Counted from the first letter of the stretch, positions 1-8,814 are shown. The stretch is DNA of 32,864 nucleotides from Candidatus Gastranaerophilales bacterium (GCA_944326905.1 CALVFU010000017.1:1-32864), one strand, 5' to 3'. Numbers and translations: made by a program. The notes: generated by a model not told the origin, from the sequence alone.

Positions 1-2
1 AA

Positions 3-743
3 ATAGAAGGACAGGTAAGAAACACCGAGGGTGTCTGCGTGTTCCAAGATGCTAACGGTAACGAATGCGAAAACGGAGAAATCCTGTCCCATAATTATTG
101 TGTTAATGCTAATCCTTTAGTTGTACCAGAGATATCATTTGTCGAATTAGACCTTGCGCAATTTAGTAATGGGCAAGCTGGATTAGATGCTACTTATCTG
201 ATAAATAATGAAGTAATTGGTTTTGAAGATAACGAAATAACTAAAATTAATCATATTCAGGTAATTATGGATGTAACTTTACCTAACGGCAAACACTACT
301 GTGTATCGGCAGACGAGGACTTAACTCCGTTTACTGATGCTTTTGAAACAGAATTAAGTATATCTTCAGAATTACAAACTTATCCAGGCGAATTACTTCC
401 TACAACTATGTGGATAGCAGGCTCATCAGATATATTGCATGGTGGTTACTACGAGCCAAGCGATAAATATCACTTTATAGATTGTCCTGATTATGACTGG
501 GTTGGAAATGCCAAAATATATATATTCCTTAATAAAGGAGAGTATCTTTATGTAAACGAGCCCGGTGATGAATGGGGACGCGGACGTGAAGATTATCTTA
601 TCTCCGCTGACGGTGAAATATTTATAGCTGATACTTTCTGTGAGGATGTAATGATATCTACTACACAGGGTTATCCATTCGTACCAACACTAGAAGATAC
701 TAAAAATATTCCGCAATACGTAAAAGATATGATTGTTAAATAA
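3..743 (+). CDS. C-terminal part of a pilin-like Cys-containing surface protein (5' end cut by window)
   Basis: The reading frame is open to the left edge, so the GTG at 39 is probably internal and the gene begins outside the window. The visible part opens with a short Cys-containing stretch (VCVFQD, NECENGE, HNYCVN) and continues as a roughly 200-residue globular domain. That domain matches the C-terminus of the complete gene at 30924-32648: INHIQVIMDV corresponds to LNKIQVVVEG, AKIYIFLNKGE to VKIYIFFNEGN, and PTLEDTKNIPQYVKDMI to PTLEEGLNLPQHIKDLI. By analogy the missing N-terminus may carry a type IV prepilin leader, but this is inference. The gene is followed by a strong terminator and converges on asd. 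A role in adhesion or as a pseudopilin tip is likely but unproven. Confidence 0.75.
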   Translation: MEGQVRNTEGVCVFQDANGNECENGEILSHNYCVNANPLVVPEISFVELDLAQFSNGQAGLDATYLINNEVIGFEDNEITKINHIQVIMDVTLPNGKHYCVSADEDLTPFTDAFETELSISSELQTYPGELLPTTMWIAGSSDILHGGYYEPSDKYHFIDCPDYDWVGNAKIYIFLNKGEYLYVNEPGDEWGRGREDYLISADGEIFIADTFCEDVMISTTQGYPFVPTLEDTKNIPQYVKDMIVK

Positions 744-760
744 TAAATTTGACCTCTCTT
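744..760 (+). repeat. 17-nt post-stop motif, left copy
   Basis: TAAATTTGACCTCTCTT begins directly after the TAA stop of the left pilin-like gene. The identical 17 nt occur on the minus strand at 30900-30916, just after the stop of the paralogous gene. In both places a hairpin follows. It is either a conserved 3' untranslated element or a remnant of the gene duplication. Confidence 0.8.
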
Positions 761-763
761 TCT

Positions 764-791
764 CCCAGCCCTAAATTAGGGCTGGGATTTT
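764..791 (+). terminator. Rho-independent terminator of the left pilin-like gene
   Basis: A perfect 10-bp stem (CCCAGCCCTA at 764-773, TAGGGCTGGG at 777-786) has a 3-nt loop and is followed by ATTTTA. It lies 20 nt after the stop at 743. The opposite strand lacks a T-tract after the hairpin, so efficient termination of the convergent asd transcript is less certain. Confidence 0.85.
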
Positions 792-829
792 ACTATAAGA
801 TAGTTTTTCTGAGAGGATACAATTAATAC

Positions 830-1858
830 TTAGTTTCTTTTACCCCAGAGCCCCATTTCAATAACTTTATTACATATTCTAACTGTATTTAGCGCTGCTC
901 CGATACGAAGATTATCTGCCACACACCATAGCGAAATCCCGTTATTGAATGCGAGATTTTTTCTTATTCTTCCGACAAAAACAGGATTGACACCGCTTAC
1001 GTCATACGTTGTCGGATATTCAAACTCTGCCGGGTTATCTATTACTTTTAGTCCAAAGCTATTTGCAAGGATTTCTCTAACCATATCAGGTGTTACTTCT
1101 TTTTCAAATTCTATATCTACGGCTTCCGAGTGTCCGTTATAAACTGGTACACGCGCTGCAGTACAAGATATAGGCAGTTCTGCCGGCAGATGGAGAATTT
1201 TCTTTGTCTCATTAACAACTTTCATTTCTTCTTTGGTATAACCGTTATCAACAAATACATCTATTTGCGGTATAACATTAAACGCAATTGGCTTTTTGAA
1301 ACACTTGTTTTCAAAATTTCTGTTTTCAAGTTTTGCCTTTGTGTTTTCTGTAAGTTCGTTAATAGCTGCTAATCCCGCTCCGCTTACCGCCTGATAGGTA
1401 GAAACAATGAGCCGTTTAATATTAAACTTATCGTGCAGGGGTTTTAAAACAAGCATTAATTGGGAGGTAGAACAGTTAGGATTTGCAATAATACCTTTAT
1501 GCAGTTTTAAATCTTCATCATTTACATTGGCAATAACAAGCGGAACATCATTATCCATACGAAAAGCACTAGAGTTATCAATAATCAACCCTCCGCGTTT
1601 AACTATTTCAGGGGCATATTTTTTGCTGGTTGCTCCGCCTGCAGATGCCATAACTATATCTACATTTTCAAAAGAAGCAGGTACCGCTTCTTCTACAGTG
1701 TAAGTTTTGCCTTTAAATTCCAGCTTTTTACCCGCACTTTTGGCAGATGAGAGGAACTTTATTTCATTATATTGTACATTTAGTTCTTCTGAAATTTTTA
1801 AGATTTCTCTTCCAACAACACCAGTTGCGCCGAGTATTGCAATGTTTGGTTTTTGCAT
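830..1858 (-). CDS. asd: Aspartate-semialdehyde dehydrogenase
   Basis: Catalyses NADPH-dependent reduction of aspartyl phosphate to aspartate semialdehyde, the branch point to lysine/diaminopimelate, threonine and methionine. At 342 aa it is full length. The N-terminal nucleotide-binding loop GATGVVG is at residues 10-16. The catalytic cysteine sits in NPNCSTSQ (C129), with Gln156 in YQAVSG and a conserved His in NGHSEAV (H243). The C-terminal NLRIGAALNTV is typical of the family. The gene lies 21 nt downstream of dapB and probably shares its transcript. The ribosome site is modest (AAAGGGAA). It converges on the pilin-like gene at the left edge. Confidence 0.95.
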   Translation of the reverse strand: MQKPNIAILGATGVVGREILKISEELNVQYNEIKFLSSAKSAGKKLEFKGKTYTVEEAVPASFENVDIVMASAGGATSKKYAPEIVKRGGLIIDNSSAFRMDNDVPLVIANVNDEDLKLHKGIIANPNCSTSQLMLVLKPLHDKFNIKRLIVSTYQAVSGAGLAAINELTENTKAKLENRNFENKCFKKPIAFNVIPQIDVFVDNGYTKEEMKVVNETKKILHLPAELPISCTAARVPVYNGHSEAVDIEFEKEVTPDMVREILANSFGLKVIDNPAEFEYPTTYDVSGVNPVFVGRIRKNLAFNNGISLWCVADNLRIGAALNTVRICNKVIEMGLWGKRN

Positions 1859-1879
1859 TATATTCCCTTTCTATACTTT

Positions 1880-2626
1880 TTACATTATTTTTTCAAGCCC
1901 GTAAACAAATTCATTATGGGCGCTAATATAGTTAATTGCAATTAAAACACCTTTCATATAGCACTCTCTATTCATAGAATCATGTCTGAGTGTAAAAATT
2001 TGCCCTTCTTCTCCAAAGATTACTTCTTGCGATGCAATATATCCAGGCATTCTTACAGAATGAATATGAATCCCTGCATAGGCTTCTCCGCCTCTTGCAC
2101 CTTTAATAGTCTCTATCTCGGGGCAGTTACCAGCCATAAAATTACTCTTTGCTTCAGACATCATAAGTGCTGTTTTTATTGCTGTACCTGATGGAGCATC
2201 TTTCTTTTGATTGTGGTGAAGTTCTATAATTTCCGCATTATCAAAGTATTCCGCAGCTTTTTTAGCAAACATCATCATCAATACCGCGCCGGTAGAAAAA
2301 TTAGGAGCAATAAGACACCCGGAATTGTTAGATTTAGTAAGCTGTTCCAGCTCGCAAATTTCTTCATCTTTCAGCCCTGTTGTGCCTATAACTGGTTTTA
2401 TCCCATTATTTAGACAAAAAAGCGCATTTTCATAGATAGATTTTGGCTGGGTAAAATCTACTAATACATCAATTTCAGCCGTATTTAAAGCTTCTTTTAT
2501 TGATGAAAACTCACCGCCGCTTATGTCAATTTTGGCAGTAAGTTTCATATTTTCAGCCTTACAAACGGCTTTCACTACTTCTTTGCCCATTTTGCCATTG
2601 GCGCCGCATACTGCAACATTAATCAT
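1880..2626 (-). CDS. dapB: 4-hydroxy-tetrahydrodipicolinate reductase
   Basis: Reduces hydroxy-tetrahydrodipicolinate to tetrahydrodipicolinate in diaminopimelate and lysine synthesis. With the start chosen here it is 248 aa, close to the usual length. The N-terminal CGANGKMGKEV is the dinucleotide-binding loop. ELHHNQKKDAPSGTA holds the catalytic His pair and Lys. GARGGEAYAGIHIHSVRMPG and GQIFTLRHDS are family signatures. The ATG at 2626 is preferred because GGGAGGA lies about 7 nt upstream and the family homology starts there. The frame is open a further 35 codons to an ATG at 2731, which has its own GGTGGGG just before it, so a longer form cannot be excluded. It forms a pair with asd. Confidence 0.94.
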   Translation of the reverse strand: MINVAVCGANGKMGKEVVKAVCKAENMKLTAKIDISGGEFSSIKEALNTAEIDVLVDFTQPKSIYENALFCLNNGIKPVIGTTGLKDEEICELEQLTKSNNSGCLIAPNFSTGAVLMMMFAKKAAEYFDNAEIIELHHNQKKDAPSGTAIKTALMMSEAKSNFMAGNCPEIETIKGARGGEAYAGIHIHSVRMPGYIASQEVIFGEEGQIFTLRHDSMNRECYMKGVLIAINYISAHNEFVYGLEKIM

Positions 2627-2695
2627 AGAAAATCCTCCCGTATAAAAAATATTATACATCGAGAAAAGCAGTATACAAGAAGTCTGGCGAAAAGA

Positions 2696-2719
2696 AAGTC
2701 TTGCAAGCGTGCAAGACTC
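2696..2719 (-). promoter_or_regulatory. Terminator-like hairpin in the dapB leader
   Basis: A perfect 9-bp inverted repeat (AGTCTTGCA at 2697-2705, TGCAAGACT at 2710-2718) has a 4-nt loop. On the minus strand it is followed by TTTCTTTT. It lies downstream of the predicted dapB promoter and upstream of the gene, so it could attenuate dapB-asd, or it could end read-through from the pyr operon. I see no lysine-riboswitch-sized structure here. Confidence 0.5.
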
Positions 2720-2744
2720 AAAAATATACATTTACCCCACCTAC

Positions 2745-2773
2745 TTTATATCATAAATATCAGAATGTGTCAA
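2745..2773 (-). promoter_or_regulatory. dapB-asd promoter
   Basis: On the minus strand there is TTGACA (2768-2773), a 17-nt spacer, and TATAAA (2745-2750), nearly a full sigma-70 consensus. The predicted start of transcription is near 2738, leaving a leader of about 110 nt before the chosen dapB start. The promoter sits between the end of the TPR gene and dapB, so dapB-asd can be expressed independently of the pyr operon. Confidence 0.7.
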
Positions 2774-2834
2774 TACTATAGATGTCTTAAAGCCAGATTA
2801 ACACCTTGTTTTATGCTTATACAGCTTTTTAAAA

Positions 2835-3728
2835 TCAGCGCATTAGGGATTCTTTAGGGAGCAGCTTATTTAGACGCTTTTCCTTAGCTTGTTTTTTTGC
2901 TTCTTCTTCAGCTTTTTTAGCTTCTTCTTCTGCTGCCGCAAGTTCTTTATTCAGCTCTTCAATACACTCTTTGCGCGCCTGCTTAAATTCTGTCTTTCCT
3001 GGATTTTTAGCTATTGCCTTATCATACTCTTTTATTGCCTCCCGCCACATCTTTGCAGCCTTAAAGTTATCCGCGGTATACGCGTATAATTCAGCCGCTG
3101 CCGCATAATCCCGTTTGGCATGCTCATTTTTATTTCTGCTTTTATAAAAATCACCTCTGTCTGTATAAAAATCAGGTTTTAGAGGTTTAAGCCCAACTGC
3201 TTTATTAAAATCCCATTCTGCTAAATCATCTTTATTCATTTTGGCATAAATTTTCCCGCGGGCGGCGTAAATTTCAGCCCGATATGGACGCATGCCAAGC
3301 GTATCTGTTAAGTCTTTAACTGCCTGGTCGTACTGTTTTAACTGTTCATAACACGCTGCACGCCTGATTAAAAGTTCTGAACGTACAGGCATGAGTTCTA
3401 TTGCTTTTGTATAATCCTCTAATGCTGATTTATAGTCTCCATGCTCTTCATAATACAATCCGCGGCGTGTATACTCAAGACTGCTGTTTGATGAGTACTT
3501 AATAATTTTTTGTATATCTATACTGCCAGGAGCGTTCTCTATCGCATCCTCTTCTTTCTCTGCAGGAATAAGCAGTTGTTTTGAAGTATAAACTTTATCA
3601 TCCTCAGCACTTTCTTCTAAATTAGATGGCGGAAGACCTTGAGGCGGGGCTATCGGCATCTCTGCAGCTACTGCTGAGATATGCAATAACATATATAAAA
3701 AAGCTATCGCTCCCCATTTTCTATACAA
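2835..3728 (-). CDS. Secreted TPR-repeat protein, coupled to carB
   Basis: A 297-aa protein with an N-terminal signal-like segment (KWGAIAFLYMLLHISAVAA, possible cleavage after the final AA), a short Pro-rich linker, and several tetratricopeptide repeats at about residues 80-250, for example GDYKSALEDYTKAIEL, KQYDQAVKDLTDTLG and WREAIKEYDKAIAKNPG. A C-terminal Ala/Glu/Lys-rich segment at about 255-285 is probably a coiled coil. TPRs mediate protein-protein contacts; the partner is unknown. The likely start is a TTG inside the last codons of carB (8-nt overlap), which implies translational coupling. The next ATG would remove half of the signal segment. It is the last gene of the pyr operon, and nothing links it to pyrimidine synthesis beyond position. 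Confidence 0.8.
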   Translation of the reverse strand: MYRKWGAIAFLYMLLHISAVAAEMPIAPPQGLPPSNLEESAEDDKVYTSKQLLIPAEKEEDAIENAPGSIDIQKIIKYSSNSSLEYTRRGLYYEEHGDYKSALEDYTKAIELMPVRSELLIRRAACYEQLKQYDQAVKDLTDTLGMRPYRAEIYAARGKIYAKMNKDDLAEWDFNKAVGLKPLKPDFYTDRGDFYKSRNKNEHAKRDYAAAAELYAYTADNFKAAKMWREAIKEYDKAIAKNPGKTEFKQARKECIEELNKELAAAEEEAKKAEEEAKKQAKEKRLNKLLPKESLMR

Positions 3729-6700
3729 GTGTACATACCTTTCTATACTCAGTTATACCATCATAACGCAAATTTGGGTAGGAGTTATAAAATTTCAGTG
3801 CTTTTAAATATGCCCCTGCTGTATCAAGAGAGGTAAAACACGGTGTGGAATACATTTCTGCAATTGTTCTTATCATAAATCCTCTGTTTTCAGATCCGAT
3901 ACGTGCAGCATTCGCATTTGTTGAAGGTGTATTTATAATAAAGCACAATTGTTTTTTCTTCATGTGCTCCTGCATTTTAGGTATATCAAAAAACTCAATC
4001 TTTTTTGACGGGATTCCGTGTTCTTCTAAATACTTGTGGGTTCCTGTCGTTGCAACAATTCTAAACCCTAATTCAATAAGAGTCTTGGCAATTTCATCAC
4101 ACTGAGGTTTTGTATGGTCATTTAGTGAAAGCATTACATCGCCGTTAAGTCTGTCAAACTTATATCCTGCAGCAAGAAAACCTTTTACCAAAGCCCTGTC
4201 AAAAGAAGTATCAATTCCAAGGACTTCGCCTGTAGATTTCATTTCTGGAGCCAGCGCCGGGTCTATACGGTTAAGTTTTTGAAATGAAAAAACAGGAATT
4301 TTTACACAAACAAGATCTGTTTTATCTTGAAGTCCGGGTTTATACCCCAATTCAGAAATCGTTTGTCCCAGCGCTGTACTTATGCCAAGTTCTACCATCG
4401 GTATCCCGGTAACTTTACTCATAATAGGTACTGTCCTTGATGCACGCGGATTTACTTCTATCACATAACAAATATCATTTTTCAGAACGAACTGAATATT
4501 CATTAATCCTTTTATCTTAAGTGCGTTAGCAAGTCTCTGCGTATATTCAGTAAGGGTATTAATTACAGATGCTTTAACCTTTTGTGTCGGATATATTGCT
4601 ATACTGTCTCCTGAATGAACACCGGCGCGTTCAATATGTTCAGTGATTCCTGGAATAAGTACATTTTCTCCATCTGATACTGCATCAAGCTCAACCTCTT
4701 TTCCTTCAATATACTGGTCTATAAGTACAGGGTGTTCATCAGAAAACTTGAGGGCAGAATTAAAATAAATAATCAGTTCTTCTTTATTATAAACAACCTG
4801 CATACCTCGTCCGCCGATAACATATGAAGGACGCACAAGCAGCGGAAAACCTAATTCTTCTGCTGCATCTATTGCTTCTTCTACCCTTCTTACAGCTCTG
4901 CCTTTTGGCTGCGGGATATTAAGCTCATGCAGTAATCTTTCAAATTGTTTTCTGTCTTCTGCCAGGTTTATCGCTTCAAGCGATGTTCCGATAAGTTTTA
5001 CTCCCTTTTTATCTAGTTTTTCAGCAAGATTTATCGCTGTCTGACCTCCAAACTGCACCATTACTCCGTAAGGCTTTTCACTTTCCACAATATTCATAAT
5101 GTTTTCTATATTCATCGGTTCAAAATAGAGTTTATCCGCAACATCAAAGTCGGTTGAAAGAGTTTCCGGGTTTGAGTTGACTATAATTGCTTCATATCCA
5201 GCCTCCTTAACGCCCCAGGCAGCATGTACAGAGCAGTAATCAAATTCTATTCCCTGCCCAATCCTTATCGGTCCTGAGCCAAGTATAAGTATACTCTTTT
5301 TATCTGTAATAATATTCTCATCGTACTCGTTATATGTTGAATAATAATACGGAGTATACGCTTTAAACTCAGCAGCACAAGTATCAACTATTTTAAATGC
5401 GGCTTTTACATTATGTTCTTTTCTGAATTTTTCTACATCCTCAAGGCTTTTCCTTGATAAAACAGCAATTTCACTATCTAAAAACCCTTTTTCCTTTGCA
5501 TCAAGATATAATTCTTTTGTCAAAGTTTCTGTTTTAAGTTTTTGTTCAAACTCTACAAGGTTTTTAATCTTATATATAAACCACTTATCAATTTTTGTTA
5601 TGTAATTAATTTCTTCTACAGAAATTTTTCTAGAAAGAGCCTCTGCGACTCTGAAAATCCGCCTGTCATCCTGAATTGTTAAAAGAGCTTTAAGTTCTTC
5701 ATCGGAAAACGCGGTGTATTTTTTCCTGACTAATCCTGTATTTTTATCTTCAATAGAAGTAACTGCTTTTTTAAAGGAACTTTCAAATGTTCTTCCTATC
5801 GCCATAACTTCGCCGGTGGCCTTCATCTTTGTTCCAAGAAGTCTGTCTCCATGATCAAATTTATCAAACGGCCATTTAGGAATTTTCGTTACAACATAAT
5901 CAAGTGCCGGTTCAAAGGCTGCTGCAGTTTTTTGTGTAATTGAATTTTTTATTTCATCAAGTCTGTACCCTATTGCAATCTTTGCAGTAACTTTTGCAAT
6001 AGGAAACCCGGTTGCTTTTGATGCTAATGCAGAAGAGCGGCTTACACGCGGATTAACTTCTATTACATAGTATTGGCTGCTTGTAGTATCAAGCGCATAT
6101 TGAACATTACACCCACCCTCTATTTTTAGAGCTCGGATAATTTTAAGTGCGGAGCTCCTTAAAGTCTGATATTCTTTATTAGTTAAAGTCTGCGAAGGTG
6201 CGGTTACAAAACTGTCACCTGTGTGTATGCCTATGGGATCAATGTTTTCCATATTACAAATCGCAATAGCGGTATCATTTGAGTCTCGGATTACTTCATA
6301 CTCAATCTCTTTATATCCTGCAATGCTTCTTTCTATCAAAACTTGGGAAATAGGACTTCTTAACAAGCCGCTGTAAACTATTTCTTCAAACTCTGTTGAA
6401 TTAGAAGCAATTCCGCCGCCTGAGCCGCCAAGAGTGTAAGCAGGACGAATAATAAGCGGAAAACCGATTCTTGCAGCAAACTCCTGAGCCTCCTCAATAT
6501 TTGCTGCTGTTATACTCTCAGGCACAGGCTCTCCAATCTCAAGCATAAGTTCTTTAAATAATTCTCTGTCCTCTGCTTTTTTTATAGAATCTATCTTTGT
6601 ACCAAGAAGGGTAACATTGTACTTATCTAAAATTCCTTCTTCATGCAATTTAAGAGCCATATTAAGCCCGGTCTGCCCGCCAAGCCCCGCCAGTATACCG

Positions 6701-6951
6701 TCCGGGCGTTCTTTTTTTATAACATACTCAAATGTCTCAACGGTCAACGGTTCAATATAAACTTTATCTGCTATATTTTCATCAGTCATTATAGTCGCTG
6801 GATTGGAGTTGACTAAGATTACACTTATCCCCTCCTCCTTAAGCGCCCGGCATGCCTGTACTCCTGCATAATCAAACTCTGCTGCCTGTCCTATTACAAT
6901 CGGACCTGAGCCTATTACAAGAACTTTTTTTATATTGTTATTTTTTGGCAT
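3721..6951 (-). CDS. carB: Carbamoyl-phosphate synthase large subunit
   Basis: Makes carbamoyl phosphate from bicarbonate, ATP and ammonia supplied by CarA, for pyrimidines and arginine. At 1076 aa it is full length, with the expected internal duplication. The first half begins with VIGSGPIVIGQAAEFDYAG and the second with ILGSGPIRIGQGIEFDYCS at about residue 557. Each half has an ATP-grasp domain, with IIRPAYTLGGSGGG in the first and LLVRPSYVIGGRGMQ in the second. The C-terminal allosteric (MGS-like) region contains IVATTGTHKYLEEHGIP. It starts 4 nt after carA and overlaps the TPR gene by 8 nt. Confidence 0.98.
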   Translation of the reverse strand: MPKNNNIKKVLVIGSGPIVIGQAAEFDYAGVQACRALKEEGISVILVNSNPATIMTDENIADKVYIEPLTVETFEYVIKKERPDGILAGLGGQTGLNMALKLHEEGILDKYNVTLLGTKIDSIKKAEDRELFKELMLEIGEPVPESITAANIEEAQEFAARIGFPLIIRPAYTLGGSGGGIASNSTEFEEIVYSGLLRSPISQVLIERSIAGYKEIEYEVIRDSNDTAIAICNMENIDPIGIHTGDSFVTAPSQTLTNKEYQTLRSSALKIIRALKIEGGCNVQYALDTTSSQYYVIEVNPRVSRSSALASKATGFPIAKVTAKIAIGYRLDEIKNSITQKTAAAFEPALDYVVTKIPKWPFDKFDHGDRLLGTKMKATGEVMAIGRTFESSFKKAVTSIEDKNTGLVRKKYTAFSDEELKALLTIQDDRRIFRVAEALSRKISVEEINYITKIDKWFIYKIKNLVEFEQKLKTETLTKELYLDAKEKGFLDSEIAVLSRKSLEDVEKFRKEHNVKAAFKIVDTCAAEFKAYTPYYYSTYNEYDENIITDKKSILILGSGPIRIGQGIEFDYCSVHAAWGVKEAGYEAIIVNSNPETLSTDFDVADKLYFEPMNIENIMNIVESEKPYGVMVQFGGQTAINLAEKLDKKGVKLIGTSLEAINLAEDRKQFERLLHELNIPQPKGRAVRRVEEAIDAAEELGFPLLVRPSYVIGGRGMQVVYNKEELIIYFNSALKFSDEHPVLIDQYIEGKEVELDAVSDGENVLIPGITEHIERAGVHSGDSIAIYPTQKVKASVINTLTEYTQRLANALKIKGLMNIQFVLKNDICYVIEVNPRASRTVPIMSKVTGIPMVELGISTALGQTISELGYKPGLQDKTDLVCVKIPVFSFQKLNRIDPALAPEMKSTGEVLGIDTSFDRALVKGFLAAGYKFDRLNGDVMLSLNDHTKPQCDEIAKTLIELGFRIVATTGTHKYLEEHGIPSKKIEFFDIPKMQEHMKKKQLCFIINTPSTNANAARIGSENRGFMIRTIAEMYSTPCFTSLDTAGAYLKALKFYNSYPNLRYDGITEYRKVCTLV

Positions 6952-6955
6952 TTAT

Positions 6956-8080
6956 TTAACCTCTTTTTGTAAATATTTTTTTTAATCTATCTAAAATACT
7001 ATTTTTTCTCTCAAGCATTTCATTAACCCAGCTGTCAAAAATTATCTGTGTATCATACGGTCCCGGCGCTGCTTCAGGGTGAAACTGAACTGCATCAATC
7101 ATAAGCTGTTTGCAGCAAAATCCCTCTAAAGTTCCGTCATTAAGGTTTGTATAAGTTATGGTAACATTCTCCGGCAAAGAATCTGCGTCTGCTGCATATC
7201 CGTGATTCTGTGAGGTCATAAATACTTTTCCTGTTTGTTTATTTATAACAGGATGGTTTCCGCCCCTATGACCATATTTTAACTTATATGTCTTACCGCC
7301 GAGTGCTATACACAAAATCTGATACCCCAAACATATCCCATATATAGGAATTTTGCCTATAAGTTCTTTGGTCGTTTTAATTGTATCTATCGCGTCTTTG
7401 GGATCGCCTGGACCATTTGAAATTAGAACTGAATCAAATTTTGATTTTAAAATTTCTTCTGATGTAACATTTGCAGGGAAAATAGTTAATTCACATCCAT
7501 GGTTTTTAAAACAGTCGATAATGCTTTTCTTAATCCCGCAGTCTATTACCGCAATATGAAGACCGTTTGACTTGCCTTTTGGTTGAACAACAATTTCTCG
7601 TACATTTCTTGAGACAAGCTTTGTTATATTTTTATCTATTGAAAAATTTTTGAGTGCTGCTTTTAATTCTTCGGTTATTTCCTCTGTTGTAACTAAACAG
7701 TTCATTGCGCCGCTTTCTCTTATTATTGTTGTCAGCCGGCGGGTATCTATGTTAGAAATCCCTATAACATTCTGCTGTTTAAGATAGTCCTTAAGTTTTA
7801 TATAAGATTTGTAGTGGCTTTCATTTTCAGAGTAATTTTTTACAACAAGCCCTGTTGCAAAAACTCTTGAGCTCTCAAAATCATCTTTATTAATCCCGTA
7901 GTTGCCTATTTCTGGGTAAGTCATTACAATAACCTGTTTTGCATAAGAAGGATCAGTTAATATTTCCTGGTATCCGCTCATTGATGTATTAAAACAAATT
8001 TCCCCCAAAGCCGTACCCTGAGCACCAAAGTTTTTACCTTCAAAAATTATCCCGTTATCAAGCAATAATCTGGCTTTCAT
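6956..8080 (-). CDS. carA: Carbamoyl-phosphate synthase small (glutaminase) subunit
   Basis: Hydrolyses glutamine and channels ammonia to CarB. It is 374 aa, normal for the family. The N-terminal domain runs to about residue 150 (GEICFNTSMSGYQEILTDPSY). The class I glutamine amidotransferase domain has nucleophile C250 in YGICLGYQ and H334/E336 in FHPEAAPGP. SNGPGDP at 221-227 is a further amidotransferase signature. The ATG overlaps the pyrF stop by one base (TAATG), and carB follows after 4 nt, so coupled translation is likely. Confidence 0.97.
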   Translation of the reverse strand: MKARLLLDNGIIFEGKNFGAQGTALGEICFNTSMSGYQEILTDPSYAKQVIVMTYPEIGNYGINKDDFESSRVFATGLVVKNYSENESHYKSYIKLKDYLKQQNVIGISNIDTRRLTTIIRESGAMNCLVTTEEITEELKAALKNFSIDKNITKLVSRNVREIVVQPKGKSNGLHIAVIDCGIKKSIIDCFKNHGCELTIFPANVTSEEILKSKFDSVLISNGPGDPKDAIDTIKTTKELIGKIPIYGICLGYQILCIALGGKTYKLKYGHRGGNHPVINKQTGKVFMTSQNHGYAADADSLPENVTITYTNLNDGTLEGFCCKQLMIDAVQFHPEAAPGPYDTQIIFDSWVNEMLERKNSILDRLKKIFTKRG

Positions 8081-8814
8081 TATAAAACACCTTCTATTTC
8101 TTCATAAATCTTTTCCATAGCACCAATTTTATCTCCACTGGCGGTAACAGCTCTGCCTATTACAAGAAAATCTGCTCCTTGGCTAACCGCAAATGCAGGA
8201 GTGGCAATCCGTTTTTGATCGTCTTTTACAGACCAGCCGGGACGGATACCGGGGCATAGAACTTTAAAATCTCTTCCGCAGGCGGATTTAATTCCTGCAC
8301 ATTCGTGCGCTGATGCAACTACACCGCTCATTCCGCTCAGTTTAGCAAGTTTTGCCAGATTGAGTGCATAATTTGTCGTATTATCCTTGATTTGAAGTTC
8401 GTTATTTAAAACTTCTTCAGAAATGCTTGTCAAAAGTGTTACAGCAAGTATTACCGGCAGCTCCTGCCCTGTTTCTTCAGCTGCTTTGTTTGCTCCCTCT
8501 GCCGCCTGCCGCATCATCTCCGCGCCGCCTGCTGCGTGAAGATTAAAAAACGACGCCCCCTGTCTTACAATATTTTCAGAAGCTTTTTTTACTGTATTTG
8601 GTATGTCGTGGAGCTTTATATCAAAAAAGAACTTTCCGCCTTCGTCTTTTATAAATTTAAACACCTCTACACCGTTTGCCATAATAAATTGAAGTCCGAC
8701 TTTAAATACTCCTGTGTAATCTTTCAATTCCTTTACAAGGATTTTTGCTTCATCTAGTGTATCGACATCCAGTGCCAAAACTATTTTTTCTTTTATTTTT
8801 TTGTTTATACCCAT
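8080..8814 (-). CDS. pyrF: Orotidine 5'-phosphate decarboxylase
   Basis: Decarboxylates OMP to UMP, the last step of the pathway. It is 244 aa. Catalytic residues are visible in FDIKLHDIPNTV (D65, K67, D70), with K38 in VFKVGLQ. The phosphate-binding C-terminal part reads PGIRPG and FLVIGRAVTASGD. It overlaps pyrC by 10 nt and carA by 1 nt. A GGAGA ribosome site lies just before the ATG inside the pyrC 3' end. Confidence 0.97.
   Translation of the reverse strand: MGINKKIKEKIVLALDVDTLDEAKILVKELKDYTGVFKVGLQFIMANGVEVFKFIKDEGGKFFFDIKLHDIPNTVKKASENIVRQGASFFNLHAAGGAEMMRQAAEGANKAAEETGQELPVILAVTLLTSISEEVLNNELQIKDNTTNYALNLAKLAKLSGMSGVVASAHECAGIKSACGRDFKVLCPGIRPGWSVKDDQKRIATPAFAVSQGADFLVIGRAVTASGDKIGAMEKIYEEIEGVL

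Noticed and set aside
2627..2834. Lysine riboswitch upstream of dapB-asd
   Set aside because: The leader after the promoter is only about 110 nt and contains one simple hairpin, too small for an L-box aptamer with its multi-helix junction.
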